Source of the DNA: Sediminibacterium ginsengisoli
GTDB taxonomy: Bacteria; Bacteroidota; Bacteroidia; Chitinophagales; Chitinophagaceae
DNA length: 50,381 nt
Reading direction: 5' to 3'
Assembly (NCBI GenBank): GCA_945901845.1
Contig: CAMDLR010000013.1
Location: forward strand, 1-50,381
Part shown: one piece after another, positions 1 through 9,703 of the stretch
Position numbering within the stretch: position 1 is the stretch's first letter
How the letters are laid out: every line of letters starts with the position of its first letter
Position numbers and translations under genes: made by a program
The notes under the pieces: model-generated
What the model saw: the letters and a program-made list of their open reading frames with translations, nothing else
Databases searched by the model: none
What the model was told of the DNA's origin: nothing

Positions 1-1107
1 GAACAGGAAAATTTAGGCGATTCTATTAATACCGATTTTTGGGAAAGTTCACCAGCTATTAGCCCCGACAAACGCGTCTTATATTTTAGTAGCAACAGAC
101 CCGGCGGATACGGTGGTGCCGATTTGTATGTGGGTTATTTAAAACCAAATGGACGCTGGACCGAAGCCGTAAATATGGGGCCGAGTGTAAACACAGCAGG
201 TGATGAACTCGCTCCATTTATTCATGCCGATAATCAAACACTTTATTTTATCTCGGACGGCCTACCTGGTTATGGCGGATCCGATTTATTTGTACTCAAA
301 AAATTATCAAATGGAAAATGGGGCACACCAGAAAATATGGGCTACCCAATAAATACGATCGAAAACGAAGGTAGTTTAGCTGTTGCCGCAGACGGCTACA
401 CTGCTTACTACGCAAGCGATAGAGAAGATAGCAGGGGTGGCCTCGATATTTATTCTTTTACACTTCCTACACATGCAAGGCCTTATAAAACCATTTATAT
501 AAAAGGGAATATCACAGATCTTCTAACAAAAAAAGGATTGCCTGCTAATTTAGAATTAACAGACAATGCCTCAGGTACTATTATCAATAAAGTACAAACC
601 GACGAACTCGGACATTATTTTATTACACTCCCCGAGGGAAAAGATTACACATTTACGGTTAATAGAAAAGGATATTTATTTTATTCGAGTGCGTATGCAT
701 TATCAACTGCAGCGCCTGATAGTACCTACATTAAAAATATTGCTTTAGAACCCATTAAATTGGCTTCTAATTTTGTGTTCACACAAGTATTATTTGACAA
801 CAATAGTTACGCACTCTTACCAGCCTCTTTACCAGAATTAAATAAACTGGTTCAAATATTAGAAGAGAACCCGGGCATGCATATACAAATTAGTGGTCAC
901 ACAGATAATATTGGTAAAGCCGCCGATAATCTAACACTCTCTACAAATAGAGCAAAGGCCATTGTGCAATATGTATCGGGCAGAGGCGTTGCTACTGATA
1001 GGCTTACCTACAAAGGGTTTGGCAGTACCGAGCCCATTGCCACCAATGCAACACAAGAAGGGCGTGCACTTAACAGACGCACTAGTTTTACGATTACGAA
1101 GTTGTAA
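1..1107 (+). CDS. PorE-like OmpA-family envelope protein (5' truncated by window edge)
   Basis: The reading frame is open from base 1 to the stop at 1105-1107, giving the last 368 residues of a larger protein. Visible parts in order are WD40-like PD40 beta-propeller repeats (about residues 1-155, with recurring YFSSNRPGGYGGADLY-type motifs), a carboxypeptidase-regulatory-like fold (about 165-240, IYIKGNITD onward), and an OmpA C-terminal peptidoglycan-binding domain (about 255-368, with ISGHTDN and the RALNRRTSF end). Propeller, CRD and OmpA in this order match PorE, the periplasmic T9SS component that tethers the complex to peptidoglycan; an N-terminal TPR, if present, lies outside the window. 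Bacteroidota carry several paralogues with this architecture, so PorE itself is only one option. The T9SS-sorted protein at 6273-8912 shows that the pathway is used in this genome. Confidence 0.85.
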   Translation, partial: EQENLGDSINTDFWESSPAISPDKRVLYFSSNRPGGYGGADLYVGYLKPNGRWTEAVNMGPSVNTAGDELAPFIHADNQTLYFISDGLPGYGGSDLFVLKKLSNGKWGTPENMGYPINTIENEGSLAVAADGYTAYYASDREDSRGGLDIYSFTLPTHARPYKTIYIKGNITDLLTKKGLPANLELTDNASGTIINKVQTDELGHYFITLPEGKDYTFTVNRKGYLFYSSAYALSTAAPDSTYIKNIALEPIKLASNFVFTQVLFDNNSYALLPASLPELNKLVQILEENPGMHIQISGHTDNIGKAADNLTLSTNRAKAIVQYVSGRGVATDRLTYKGFGSTEPIATNATQEGRALNRRTSFTITKL

Positions 1108-1208
1108 GTTGCGCGCGCGTTGTTGCGGGTGTTGCGCGTTATGCTGCGCATATTTTCTAGTACTACTACTGATTTTTGTTTGAACGCTTTGCGTGAGCTT
1201 GCACTATA
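1108..1208. other. Intergenic stretch with GCG-rich low-complexity sequence
   Basis: These 101 bases separate the OmpA-family gene from dprA. The first 40 bases are unusually GC-rich for the window and contain GTTGCG three times (1108-1113, 1122-1127, 1131-1136) and an alternating GCGCGCGCG run. I see no clean stem followed by a T-run, so I do not call a terminator, and no convincing TAnnTTTG promoter for dprA. Confidence 0.4.
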
Positions 1209-2324
1209 ATGGACACACAAATTGCAGACAACGAACTACGTTACCAAATTGCACTCACACAAATTGAATCGATAGGGCCAAGCCTTGCCAAACATTTACT
1301 GGAACATTTTGGAACAGCGAGCGGGGTATTTAATGCTTCTAAAAAAGATTTATTAGACATCGAATATTTTGGCAATTATCGCGCCGAAAAAATTATACGG
1401 TTCAATAATTTTACGGCCGCCGATGAAGAGGTTTGTTTTGTAAAAAAACATGGTATCACGCCCTTATTTATTAATGCGGCGGGCTACCCAAAAAAATTAG
1501 CCGCCTGCACCGATGCACCCATCATAGTCTACTATAAGGGCAATGCACCCATCAATCAAACCCGCATCATTAGTATTGTTGGCACCAGGCTGCCCACCAC
1601 TTATGGTAAATGGCTTACGCGTTTAATTGTTGAGGAGCTCGCACCCTACCAGCCGCTTATTATTAGTGGACTCGCTTATGGTATTGATGTAACCGCGCAT
1701 CAAACAGCACTTGATTGTAATTTGCAAACAGTGGGCGTGCTCGCGCATTCGCTCGCTACCATTTATCCGGCGGCACACCAACATATTGCAAAAGATATTA
1801 TAGCAAGTGGCGGCCTATTAACGGAACTCTCCTCTACGGCACGCATCGAAAAATTTAATTTTCCAAAACGAAACCGCATCGTAGCGGGTTTATCAGATGC
1901 AACCATTGTAATTGAAACAGAAACTAAAGGCGGCAGTATGATCACCGCAAATCTTGCCTTTGATTATGACAGACAAGTGTTTGCCTGCCCCGGAAAAATT
2001 ACCGATAAAAAAAGCAGTGGCTGCTTGCGGCTCATTCAAACGCATAAAGCGGCCTTACTAGATTCTGTAAGCACTTTTATTGAAGCACTGGGTTGGGCGC
2101 CCATCGCCACAAAGCAAATAGCCCCTAAAGTGCAGCAAAACTTAACAGATCCTGAAAAAACAATTCTTGCCATCCTTGACCATCAAATTCCCGTTTCAAT
2201 TGATGAAATTTACCTTAAAAGCATGCTCCCCAACGCTGTTTTAGCGGGTAGCCTGCTCAATTTAGAGCTCTACGGCCTAATTGGAGCCCTTCCGGGCAAA
2301 ACCTACCTACGGCTACTGGGCTAA
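1209..2324 (+). CDS. dprA: DNA-processing protein DprA
   Basis: DprA (Smf) binds incoming single-stranded DNA during natural transformation and loads RecA onto it. The 371-residue protein has an N-terminal helix-hairpin-helix-like segment (about 15-70, [17 protein letters not shown]), the Rossmann-like DNA_processg_A core with [12 protein letters not shown], the diagnostic [31 protein letters not shown] and GGSMITA motifs, and a C-terminal winged-helix-like region (about 305-371). Length matches the family. It stands alone between an envelope gene and guaB. Its presence is compatible with competence, but DprA is widespread and no com genes are visible here. Confidence 0.95.
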   Translation: MDTQIADNELRYQIALTQIESIGPSLAKHLLEHFGTASGVFNASKKDLLDIEYFGNYRAEKIIRFNNFTAADEEVCFVKKHGITPLFINAAGYPKKLAACTDAPIIVYYKGNAPINQTRIISIVGTRLPTTYGKWLTRLIVEELAPYQPLIISGLAYGIDVTAHQTALDCNLQTVGVLAHSLATIYPAAHQHIAKDIIASGGLLTELSSTARIEKFNFPKRNRIVAGLSDATIVIETETKGGSMITANLAFDYDRQVFACPGKITDKKSSGCLRLIQTHKAALLDSVSTFIEALGWAPIATKQIAPKVQQNLTDPEKTILAILDHQIPVSIDEIYLKSMLPNAVLAGSLLNLELYGLIGALPGKTYLRLLG

Positions 2325-2332
2325 ATCATTTT

Positions 2333-2365
2333 TTTGGCGGAAATATAGGTATCCTATTATCTTTG
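2333..2365 (+). promoter_or_regulatory. guaB promoter (Bacteroidota-type -33/-7)
   Basis: TTTG at 2333-2336 and TATCTTTG at 2358-2365 (consensus TAnnTTTG) are separated by 21 bp, matching the promoter recognised by the primary Bacteroidota sigma factor. The only reasonable in-frame ATG of guaB follows at 2369, three bases after the box, so transcription would begin at or next to the start codon. Confidence 0.75.
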
Positions 2366-2368
2366 CAC

Positions 2369-3868
2369 ATGGCAACAAGAAATACAAAGACCGCCAACAA
2401 GGCAACAAGTTCTAGATTATTTGGAGAAGGGCTAACGTTCGATGACGTTTTACTCATGCCAGCCTACTCCGAAATTTTACCAAGAGACACCGATATCCGC
2501 TCTCAACTTACAAAGTCAATCACGCTTAATGTACCGATGTTATCCGCCGCAATGGATACCGTTACAGAAGCCAACCTAGCTATCGCGCTCGCACGCGAAG
2601 GCGGTATTGGTATTTTACACAAAAATATGAGCATCGACAAACAAGCCGAGCAAGTAAGACGTGTAAAAAGAAGTGAAAGCGGTATGATTGTTGACCCGAT
2701 CACCCTTTTAGTGGACGCCACCATTGGTGACGCATTAAAATTAATGCGCGATAATAAAATTGGCGGTATTCCAATTGTAGATGCCGGACAAAAATTAGTA
2801 GGTATTTTAACCAACAGAGATTTGCGTTTTGAAACAGACAAAAAACGTAAAGTAAAAGAAGTAATGACTAAAGAAAATTTAGTGATTGCACCAGAAGGTA
2901 CCGACTTAAAAAAAGCAGAAATTATTTTACGCAAACATAAGATCGAAAAATTACCCGTTGTAAACAAACAAGGTAAGCTCATTGGTCTTATTACCTACCG
3001 CGATATTTTACAACTACGCAATTTTCCAAACGCCGTAAAAGATGGCATAGGACGTTTACTAGTGGGTGCCGCACTTGGCATCACTTCCGATTTAATGGAT
3101 AGAGCCGCTGCTTTACAATATGTAGGTGTAGACGTGGTAACACTCGATAGCGCACACGGACATAGCAAAGGTGTTATTGAAGCACTTAAAGCACTACGCA
3201 AAAATTTTAAAGGACTACAAATTATAGCTGGTAATGTGGGTACGGCAGAAGGCGCCCTTGCGCTTGCCGCAGCCGGCGCCGACTGCGTTAAGGTGGGCAT
3301 AGGGCCCGGTTCTATTTGCACCACACGTATTGTAGCGGGTGCAGGTGTTCCGCAGCTTACGGCCATCATAGAAGCCAGCATGGTCCTAAAATCTAAGGGG
3401 ATCCCGGTTATTGCAGATGGTGGAATTCGTTACACTGGCGACATGGTAAAAGCACTTGCTGCTGGTGCCAACGTAGTAATGATGGGATCTGTTTTTGCAG
3501 GTACCGAAGAAAGCCCTGGAGACACCATTATTTATGAAGGACGTAAGTTTAAAGAATACCGTGGCATGGGAAGTTTAGGCGCCATGAGTCAAGGAAGTGG
3601 CGACCGTTATTTCCAAGACGTAGAAGCGGATATTAAAAAATATGTTCCAGAAGGAATCGAAGGACGCGTTGCTTACAAAGGAAATATCTCTGAAATTATT
3701 TACCAATATGTTGGTGGATTAAGATCAGGTATGGGCTACTGCGGTGCTAAAAATATCAAAGCATTACAGCAAGCAACTTTTGTAAAAATCACCAACGCGG
3801 GCATGAAAGAAAGCCATGCGCACGATATTGATATCACAAAAGAAGCCCCAAATTATAGCCGTAAATAA
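2369..3868 (+). CDS. guaB: Inosine-5'-monophosphate dehydrogenase
   Basis: Oxidises IMP to XMP with NAD+, the committed step of GMP synthesis. The 499-residue product has the (beta/alpha)8 catalytic barrel split by a tandem CBS pair (about residues 105-220). The catalytic loop GPGSICTTR carries the nucleophile at Cys317; the phosphate/flap region has [24 protein letters not shown] and YRGMGS. I start at ATG 2369 because upstream in-frame TTG 2363 lies inside the promoter box and the next in-frame ATG falls within the conserved [13 protein letters not shown] motif. The N-terminus is about 15 residues longer than the E. coli protein. First gene of a plus-strand run; lnt starts 9 bp after its stop. 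Confidence 0.98.
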   Translation: MATRNTKTANKATSSRLFGEGLTFDDVLLMPAYSEILPRDTDIRSQLTKSITLNVPMLSAAMDTVTEANLAIALAREGGIGILHKNMSIDKQAEQVRRVKRSESGMIVDPITLLVDATIGDALKLMRDNKIGGIPIVDAGQKLVGILTNRDLRFETDKKRKVKEVMTKENLVIAPEGTDLKKAEIILRKHKIEKLPVVNKQGKLIGLITYRDILQLRNFPNAVKDGIGRLLVGAALGITSDLMDRAAALQYVGVDVVTLDSAHGHSKGVIEALKALRKNFKGLQIIAGNVGTAEGALALAAAGADCVKVGIGPGSICTTRIVAGAGVPQLTAIIEASMVLKSKGIPVIADGGIRYTGDMVKALAAGANVVMMGSVFAGTEESPGDTIIYEGRKFKEYRGMGSLGAMSQGSGDRYFQDVEADIKKYVPEGIEGRVAYKGNISEIIYQYVGGLRSGMGYCGAKNIKALQQATFVKITNAGMKESHAHDIDITKEAPNYSRK

Positions 3869-3877
3869 TTACACGAC

Positions 3878-5458
3878 TTGAAAAAATCAACCCTATTTGG
3901 TTATAGTATTTTAACAGGCCTGTTACTCGTTGTAGCATGGCCTGTTTTTTGGTTGGCCCTCCTATTATTTGTAGCCTGGGTGCCACTACTTATTGTAGCA
4001 AATAACGTTACTAAAAAACTACACTTTTTTGGATACACTTTTTTGTCGGTACTCATTTGGAATATTGGTACCACCTATTGGATGTGGAACTCTACTGATG
4101 TGGGCAGTGTTGCTGCCATGATAACCAACAGCCTACTTATGTCTGTGCCTTGGTTATTTTATTTTTCTGCTGCGAAAAAAAATAAAAACATTGGTTTTTT
4201 TACCCTCATAGCGTCATGGCTCACTTTCGAATACATCCATTTAAACTGGCAAATTAGTTGGCCCTGGCTCACACTAGGCAATGGCTTTGCCATGCACACG
4301 AGCGTCATTCAGTGGTATGAATACACCGGCGTAGCCGGTGGAAGTTTTTGGATACTACTCATGAACATACTGGTATACAAATTAGTAGTTACAAGAAAAG
4401 AAAAGCTGCCCATCAAAAAAAACATCGTTCAAATTGTGTCGTGTTTTATAGTGCCGGTTGTTTGCTCAAACCTTATACTCAGTTATCAAAAAACACTCAA
4501 TAGCTTAGATACCAGCAGCCCAGCTAGTACACAAAATGTACTAGTCGTACAACCCAATATTGATCCCTATCAAAAGTTTGAAATCTCTAGTGCGTCTTCA
4601 CAAATTGCAGCGCTTGTTACAGCCACCGAGTCAAACATGGATAGCGCTACAACACTCGTGCTGTGGCCAGAAACGGCCATGAGTGTTGCCGACTGGCAAG
4701 ACAATATTACCACCAACCCCTACTACCAACCCGTTTTTGAATTAAGTAAAAGATATCCCAAGCTTACCATTTTATCAGGTATCGAAACCTATAAAAAATA
4801 TGGCGCCGCAAAAGAAACACCCACCGCTAAAAAATCGAGCGATGGTAGTTTTTATTACGACGCCTTTAATGCTGCCGTATACATTAACAACGGAACGCCA
4901 CTTGCGTTTTACAACAAAAGCAAATTGGTGCCGGGTGTAGAAACCCTGCCTACCTTTTTAAGTTTTTTAGGACCGCTCCTCGAGCAGTTTGGGGGCTCCA
5001 CGGGGGGCTACGGAAAATCGGAAGAAGCAGCGGTGTTTAAAAATAATGACTGCCAGTATATTAGCGCACCTATTATATGTTACGAAAGTATTTACGGCGC
5101 CTATGTAGGCACCTACAAACAAAAAGGTGCTAACCTTCTTGCCATTATCACCAACGACGGGTGGTGGGGAAACACCAGTGGGCACAAACAACATGTACAA
5201 TATGCTGCACTCAGGGCTATCGAAACAAGAACCTGGGTGGCTAGAAGTGCCAATACGGGCATATCTGCAGTGATTGATCCACTCGGAAACATAGTAGCAC
5301 AAAAAGGCTGGAACGAAAAAGCCGTTATTAAATACAGCATACCAACAAAATCTACCCTTACTTTTTTCGCAAAATATGGCGATTGGCTGTATCTGATTTT
5401 TTCATCTTTTGCGTTTCTATTATTCATTCAGGGTATATACAAGCGCTTCAAAAAATAA
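3878..5458 (+). CDS. lnt: Apolipoprotein N-acyltransferase
   Basis: Inner-membrane enzyme that adds the third acyl chain to the N-terminal cysteine of lipoproteins. The 526-residue protein has several N-terminal transmembrane helices (about 1-215), a periplasmic nitrilase-like domain (about 220-490) and a C-terminal anchor helix. The catalytic triad is readable: Glu265 in WPETAM, Lys347 in YNKSKLVPGVE and Cys401 in PIICYESIYG. NDGWWGNTSGHKQH and ARSANTG are further family motifs. The start is TTG at 3878; no ATG occurs before the first membrane helix, so the rare start seems real. Gaps of 9 bp to guaB and 2 bp to the hydrolase gene suggest co-transcription. Confidence 0.95.
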   Translation: MKKSTLFGYSILTGLLLVVAWPVFWLALLLFVAWVPLLIVANNVTKKLHFFGYTFLSVLIWNIGTTYWMWNSTDVGSVAAMITNSLLMSVPWLFYFSAAKKNKNIGFFTLIASWLTFEYIHLNWQISWPWLTLGNGFAMHTSVIQWYEYTGVAGGSFWILLMNILVYKLVVTRKEKLPIKKNIVQIVSCFIVPVVCSNLILSYQKTLNSLDTSSPASTQNVLVVQPNIDPYQKFEISSASSQIAALVTATESNMDSATTLVLWPETAMSVADWQDNITTNPYYQPVFELSKRYPKLTILSGIETYKKYGAAKETPTAKKSSDGSFYYDAFNAAVYINNGTPLAFYNKSKLVPGVETLPTFLSFLGPLLEQFGGSTGGYGKSEEAAVFKNNDCQYISAPIICYESIYGAYVGTYKQKGANLLAIITNDGWWGNTSGHKQHVQYAALRAIETRTWVARSANTGISAVIDPLGNIVAQKGWNEKAVIKYSIPTKSTLTFFAKYGDWLYLIFSSFAFLLFIQGIYKRFKK

Positions 5459-5460
5459 GC

Positions 5461-6276
5461 ATGGAAACCGGTTTATTTGAATTTAATAAACAACAAATGG
5501 GTTATACAAAAACGGGAACTGGGCCCGCCGTTGTTTTACTGCATGGCTTTGGAGAAGACCACCATATTTTTAATGGCACCGTAACAATTCTTGAAAAAAC
5601 ATATGCGGTATACACGCCTGATTTAATAGGCACGGGCATGTCGCAATTCAATGCAACCACTCCAATCACAAATTTTTCAATCGAATACCTAGCAGATAGT
5701 ATAGCGGCTTTGATTGAATATGAAAAAATTGAAACCTGTATTTTACTAGGGCATAGCATGGGTGGTTATGTAACGGTGGCTTTTGCAAAAAAATACCCAC
5801 AGTATCTAAAAGGTTTTGGATTACTTCATTCAACAGCTCTCCCCGATTCGCCCCTAAAAATTGAAAATAGAACACGTGGTATTTCATTTATCCAAAAATT
5901 TGGCGATACTGCTTTTTTAGAAACGACGGCTAACAATTTATTTGGAGGCTTTACCCAAAAAAAACAGCCACATATAATTACTGATTTTATACAGTCAATG
6001 CCGGCATTCTCTAATGTGGCCCTCCATTTTTATTACCAAGCCATGATGGCCCGGCCAGATCTTACCCATGTTTTAGCAACCACAACCCTTCCCGTGCTGT
6101 TTATTTTAGGCACCCATGATATTGCTGTTGCATTAGAAGATACTATACCACAAACAAAAATGCCCAAGACCGCGTATCTTTATGTACTAGAAAATTGTGG
6201 CCACATGGGTATGCTTGAGCAGCCCATAAATTTTAACAACGCGGTACTCGATTTTTTGGATAAAGTGAATGCATGA
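5461..6276 (+). CDS. Alpha/beta-fold hydrolase
   Basis: A 271-residue cytoplasmic alpha/beta hydrolase; no signal peptide is seen. The oxyanion motif LLHGFGEDHHIF is near residues 26-37, the nucleophile elbow is GHSMGG (about 98-103), the acid lies in ILGTHDIAV, and the catalytic His is in ENCGHMGMLEQP near the C-terminus. These are those of small esterase, MhpC or BioH-like proteins; the substrate cannot be read from sequence. ATG 5461 is chosen because it begins the conserved fold and lies 2 bp after the lnt stop. The end overlaps the next start by 4 bp (ATGA), which suggests translational coupling to the secreted giant protein, though a shared function is not obvious. Confidence 0.88.
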   Translation: METGLFEFNKQQMGYTKTGTGPAVVLLHGFGEDHHIFNGTVTILEKTYAVYTPDLIGTGMSQFNATTPITNFSIEYLADSIAALIEYEKIETCILLGHSMGGYVTVAFAKKYPQYLKGFGLLHSTALPDSPLKIENRTRGISFIQKFGDTAFLETTANNLFGGFTQKKQPHIITDFIQSMPAFSNVALHFYYQAMMARPDLTHVLATTTLPVLFILGTHDIAVALEDTIPQTKMPKTAYLYVLENCGHMGMLEQPINFNNAVLDFLDKVNA

Positions 6277-8912
6277 AAAAATGGTTATTAATATTACTCG
6301 TTAGCGTTTGTTTTACTACTGCGCATGCATCACATATTTCGGGTGGTGAAATGTATTATACTTATTTAGGCAAATCTCCCACCGATGCCAACAAATTACG
6401 CTACGCCATAACATTACTATTATACAAAGACACAACTGTTATTGGCGCAATGGTAGCAAGTCTTTCTAGTAATTACAATATATCTATTTACAGAGGCGAT
6501 AACAATACAATAGTTGGTAATTATGTGCTGACTAGAAAAAGTTACGAGTTTATGAAACTCCGTACCTACGATAAATGCCTCTCTAGTTTTCCGCGGGTAG
6601 AATTTGCTGTATCAGCTTATGAAGTGGTGGTGGATTTAGATCCTAATGCTAGTGGTTATTTTGCAAGTCATTCGCAGTGCTGTAGGGTTAGTGGCGTATT
6701 AAATATGAACTCAAACACTGTTGGCATTAGCTACTGGGTAAAGATTCCAGGTAGTGATACCAATCCATTTGCACCTGATAATTCAAGTGCTACTTTTTTA
6801 AAAAAAGATACCATCCTTGTTTGCGTTAACTCTCCCATGCAACTCGATTTTAGCGCTGTAGATCCAGACAAAGATTCGTTGGTATATTCATTTGCACCAG
6901 GTTATATTGGCGCCGGACCTCCACCCAATCAATTACCACTGCAATCCGATATACCACCCTATACAACAGTCTCCTATTTTGGTGGATTTAGTTTTAACCA
7001 ACCCTTTGGAAATAACTCAGCACAAATCAATTCAAAAACCGGTATCGTAACAGGAAAATCTCCTGCGGTAACAGGTATTTATTTATTAGCCGTTCGCGTA
7101 GAAGAATACCGTAACGGTATAAAAATTAGTGAGCATCAAAAAGAATTTCAAGTAAAAGTTGAAAACTGTTCTATCGCTGCCGCCGAATTAAAACCACAAT
7201 ATATTTCTTGCGATGGGTTTACACTTTCGTTCGAAAACCAATCAACAAGTCCTAGCATCAATGGCTATTTGTGGAGTTTTGGTGATGGCCCTACTAGTGT
7301 TTCTACCTTACCTACACCTACACATACCTATAAAGACACAGGCACTTATGTTTTAAAATTATTAGTAACAAGTACGGGTGGTTGTCAAGACTCTACCACA
7401 TCTATTGTAAAAGTATACCCTACATTTAAAACAGATTTTTCGGTTACAGGAAGTTGTGTACTCAATAATTATACTTTTAAAGATTTAACCGCTAGCAAAT
7501 ATGGTATTGTAAATAGTTGGCGCTGGAATTTTGGTGATGCTGGTAGCACAGCAGATAGTGCCACCACAAAAGATACGGTGTGGAAATATAGTAGTGCGCA
7601 AAATGCAACCGTCACGCTTATTTCAACCAACAGCAAGGGCTGTAGTGACACCCTCACCAAACAAATTGCTATTGTAGATAAACCTCAAATCAATCTTCCG
7701 TTTAAAGACACACTTATTTGCAGCAATGATACACTTCGTTTAAAAGCAACTATTACAAATACCGCTACCATTTTATGGACACCCAATAACACGGCCAATA
7801 AACTACGTATTACAGGCGCGAATACTGCAAGTCCTAGCGCATTCCCCAATGATAGTACCAAATATTATGTAACCGTCAATGACAATGGATGCAACGCCAC
7901 AGACAGTGTCATGGTAAACGTGCTTCAATTTATTAAAGTAGATTTAAAAACAGATAGTACCATTTGCAGGGGCGATAGTTTTGCACTAGCACCTACTTCA
8001 TTTGCACTCTCGTATTTTTGGCAAAGTTCCAGCGGTGATGTGCTAGACCCCGTTAAAAATCCAATAGTAAGGCCAGTAAGCAACACGCAATATTTTGTAA
8101 CAGCCAACCTAGGTAAGTGTCAAGACAAAGATTCGATACTTATTAAAGTAGTGCCCACGCCTGCCGTAACTGCAATACTCGATACGACTATTTGTTTTGG
8201 CACGACACTACCACTTCAAGCAACCATCAGTGCCAGTAAATTTACCTGGAGCCCTACTAGTAGTTTAACGGGCTTTAACACCCTGCGCCCTGTGGCAAGG
8301 CCGGTAATTTCTACAGCCTATGTGATTGCTGTTTCTGATACACTAGGTTGTCCAAAAATTGTTACCGATACCATTCGAGTAACAGTCGTGCCGCGCATTA
8401 TACCAAATGCCGGAAACGACACCATGGCCGTTATTGGAAAACCCATGCAACTTGGTGCCAGTGGTGGTCTTAGTTACTTATGGACTCCTGCTACATTTTT
8501 AAATAACCCTCAAATTGCAAACCCTATGTTTACAGGTGCAACAGGAACCGACTCTGTTGTGTACACCGTTAGGGTGTTTACGCAAGCAGGCTGTTACGCC
8601 GAAGACAATGTTACGGTTATCATTTTTAATGGCATTTCTAATATATGGGTGCCTTCTGGATTTACGCCAAATAAAGATGGCAAAAATGATATTTTAAGAC
8701 CCATAACAAAGGGCATCAAACAATTAATTCATTTTAATGTTTTTAATAGATGGGGGCAACTTATTTATACCACCAACCGTATTGGCGAGGGTTGGGATGG
8801 CACCTTTAAAAATGAATTACAACCAAATGGCGCCTATGTGTATGAAGCAGTAGGTATCGATTTCGCAGATAAAAAAGTATACACCAAAGGAACTAGTGTT
8901 ATCATCAGATAA
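6273..8912 (+). CDS. Large PKD/Ig-like surface protein with T9SS sorting domain
   Basis: An 879-residue exported protein with a cleavable signal peptide (MKKWLLILLVSVCFTTAHA). After an N-terminal region with paired cysteines (about 20-300) come two PKD domains (about 300-386 with LWSFGDG, 387-470 with WRWNFGDAG), then four Ig-like repeats of about 80 residues (starts near 470, 549, 627 and 707, mostly opening with D-T/S-I/L-C and ending ..V.V). The C-terminus (788-879) is a gliding-motility-associated CHU_C / T9SS type B sorting domain: WVPSGFTPNKDGKND, FNVFNRWGQLIY and PNGAYVYE. It should cross the outer membrane by T9SS and be displayed or released; the repeats point to adhesion or filament building, which is inference. 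Confidence 0.92.
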   Translation: MKKWLLILLVSVCFTTAHASHISGGEMYYTYLGKSPTDANKLRYAITLLLYKDTTVIGAMVASLSSNYNISIYRGDNNTIVGNYVLTRKSYEFMKLRTYDKCLSSFPRVEFAVSAYEVVVDLDPNASGYFASHSQCCRVSGVLNMNSNTVGISYWVKIPGSDTNPFAPDNSSATFLKKDTILVCVNSPMQLDFSAVDPDKDSLVYSFAPGYIGAGPPPNQLPLQSDIPPYTTVSYFGGFSFNQPFGNNSAQINSKTGIVTGKSPAVTGIYLLAVRVEEYRNGIKISEHQKEFQVKVENCSIAAAELKPQYISCDGFTLSFENQSTSPSINGYLWSFGDGPTSVSTLPTPTHTYKDTGTYVLKLLVTSTGGCQDSTTSIVKVYPTFKTDFSVTGSCVLNNYTFKDLTASKYGIVNSWRWNFGDAGSTADSATTKDTVWKYSSAQNATVTLISTNSKGCSDTLTKQIAIVDKPQINLPFKDTLICSNDTLRLKATITNTATILWTPNNTANKLRITGANTASPSAFPNDSTKYYVTVNDNGCNATDSVMVNVLQFIKVDLKTDSTICRGDSFALAPTSFALSYFWQSSSGDVLDPVKNPIVRPVSNTQYFVTANLGKCQDKDSILIKVVPTPAVTAILDTTICFGTTLPLQATISASKFTWSPTSSLTGFNTLRPVARPVISTAYVIAVSDTLGCPKIVTDTIRVTVVPRIIPNAGNDTMAVIGKPMQLGASGGLSYLWTPATFLNNPQIANPMFTGATGTDSVVYTVRVFTQAGCYAEDNVTVIIFNGISNIWVPSGFTPNKDGKNDILRPITKGIKQLIHFNVFNRWGQLIYTTNRIGEGWDGTFKNELQPNGAYVYEAVGIDFADKKVYTKGTSVIIR

Positions 8913-8920
8913 AATAATGT

Positions 8921-9676
8921 ATGAGTAAAACAATTTTAATTACAGGCGCTACTTCTGGTTTTGGAGAAGCGATGGCCCATGTTTTTGCAGCAGCAGGCAA
9001 CAAATTAATTGTAACAGGCAGAAAAGAAAGTGTATTAGCTAGGTTAAAAGAAACCCTTGTTTCAAAACATAATGTAACCGTACACACACTATGCTTTGAT
9101 GTTCAAAATAAAGAAGCTGTTTTTGAAGCAGTAAATAGTATACCTGCGGCGTTCAAAAATATCGATGTGCTCATTAATAATGCAGGTCTAGCACTAGGTC
9201 GCGACACTTTTCAGGACGCTAATTTAGACGACTGGGAAACCATGATTGACACCAACGTAAAAGGATTATTATACGTGAGTAAAGCAGTGCTTCCACTACT
9301 CATCCAAAATAAAAAAGCGCATATTATTAATATTGGTTCTACAGCAGGTGTAGAAGTATACAAAGAAGGAAACCTATACTGCGCCAGTAAGCACGCTGTT
9401 GCCGCCATTTCAAAATCAATGCGCATTGACTTATTGCCACAACACATAAAAGTAACAGCCATTCATCCAGGTGCTGCCGAAACTAATTTTAGTAGTACTA
9501 GATTTAAAGGAGACGGGATAAAAGCTGCAGCCGTTTACGAAGGATACAAAGCACTAGAAGCGGTTGATGTTGCAAATGTTGCTTACTATGTAACAACACT
9601 TCCTGATCATGTATGCATTAATGAACTATTAGTTACCTGCACCAGTCAGGCCAATTCATTTTATTTACACAAGTAA
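8921..9676 (+). CDS. SDR-family NAD(P)-dependent oxidoreductase
   Basis: A classical short-chain dehydrogenase/reductase of 251 residues. The cofactor motif is TGATSGFGEAMA, followed by TGRKE, where the basic residues favour NADP(H); LINNAGLA is the structural NNAG motif. The catalytic Ser lies in IGSTAGVEVYKEG and the Tyr/Lys pair in YCASKHAVA. The HPGAAETNF segment resembles the YdfG (3-hydroxy acid / serine dehydrogenase) group; the precise substrate is not decided. It begins 8 bp after the surface-protein gene and ends the plus-strand run, meeting a minus-strand gene after 27 bp with no visible terminator hairpin. Confidence 0.93.
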   Translation: MSKTILITGATSGFGEAMAHVFAAAGNKLIVTGRKESVLARLKETLVSKHNVTVHTLCFDVQNKEAVFEAVNSIPAAFKNIDVLINNAGLALGRDTFQDANLDDWETMIDTNVKGLLYVSKAVLPLLIQNKKAHIINIGSTAGVEVYKEGNLYCASKHAVAAISKSMRIDLLPQHIKVTAIHPGAAETNFSSTRFKGDGIKAAAVYEGYKALEAVDVANVAYYVTTLPDHVCINELLVTCTSQANSFYLHK

Positions 9677-9703
9677 AATTTGCGCGCTTTATTCGAAATG
9701 TAT

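Noticed and set aside
2503..3381. Long minus-strand open frames (159 and 128 residues) opposite guaB
   Set aside because: The plus strand encodes an intact, fully conserved IMP dehydrogenase here; the antisense frames resemble no family.
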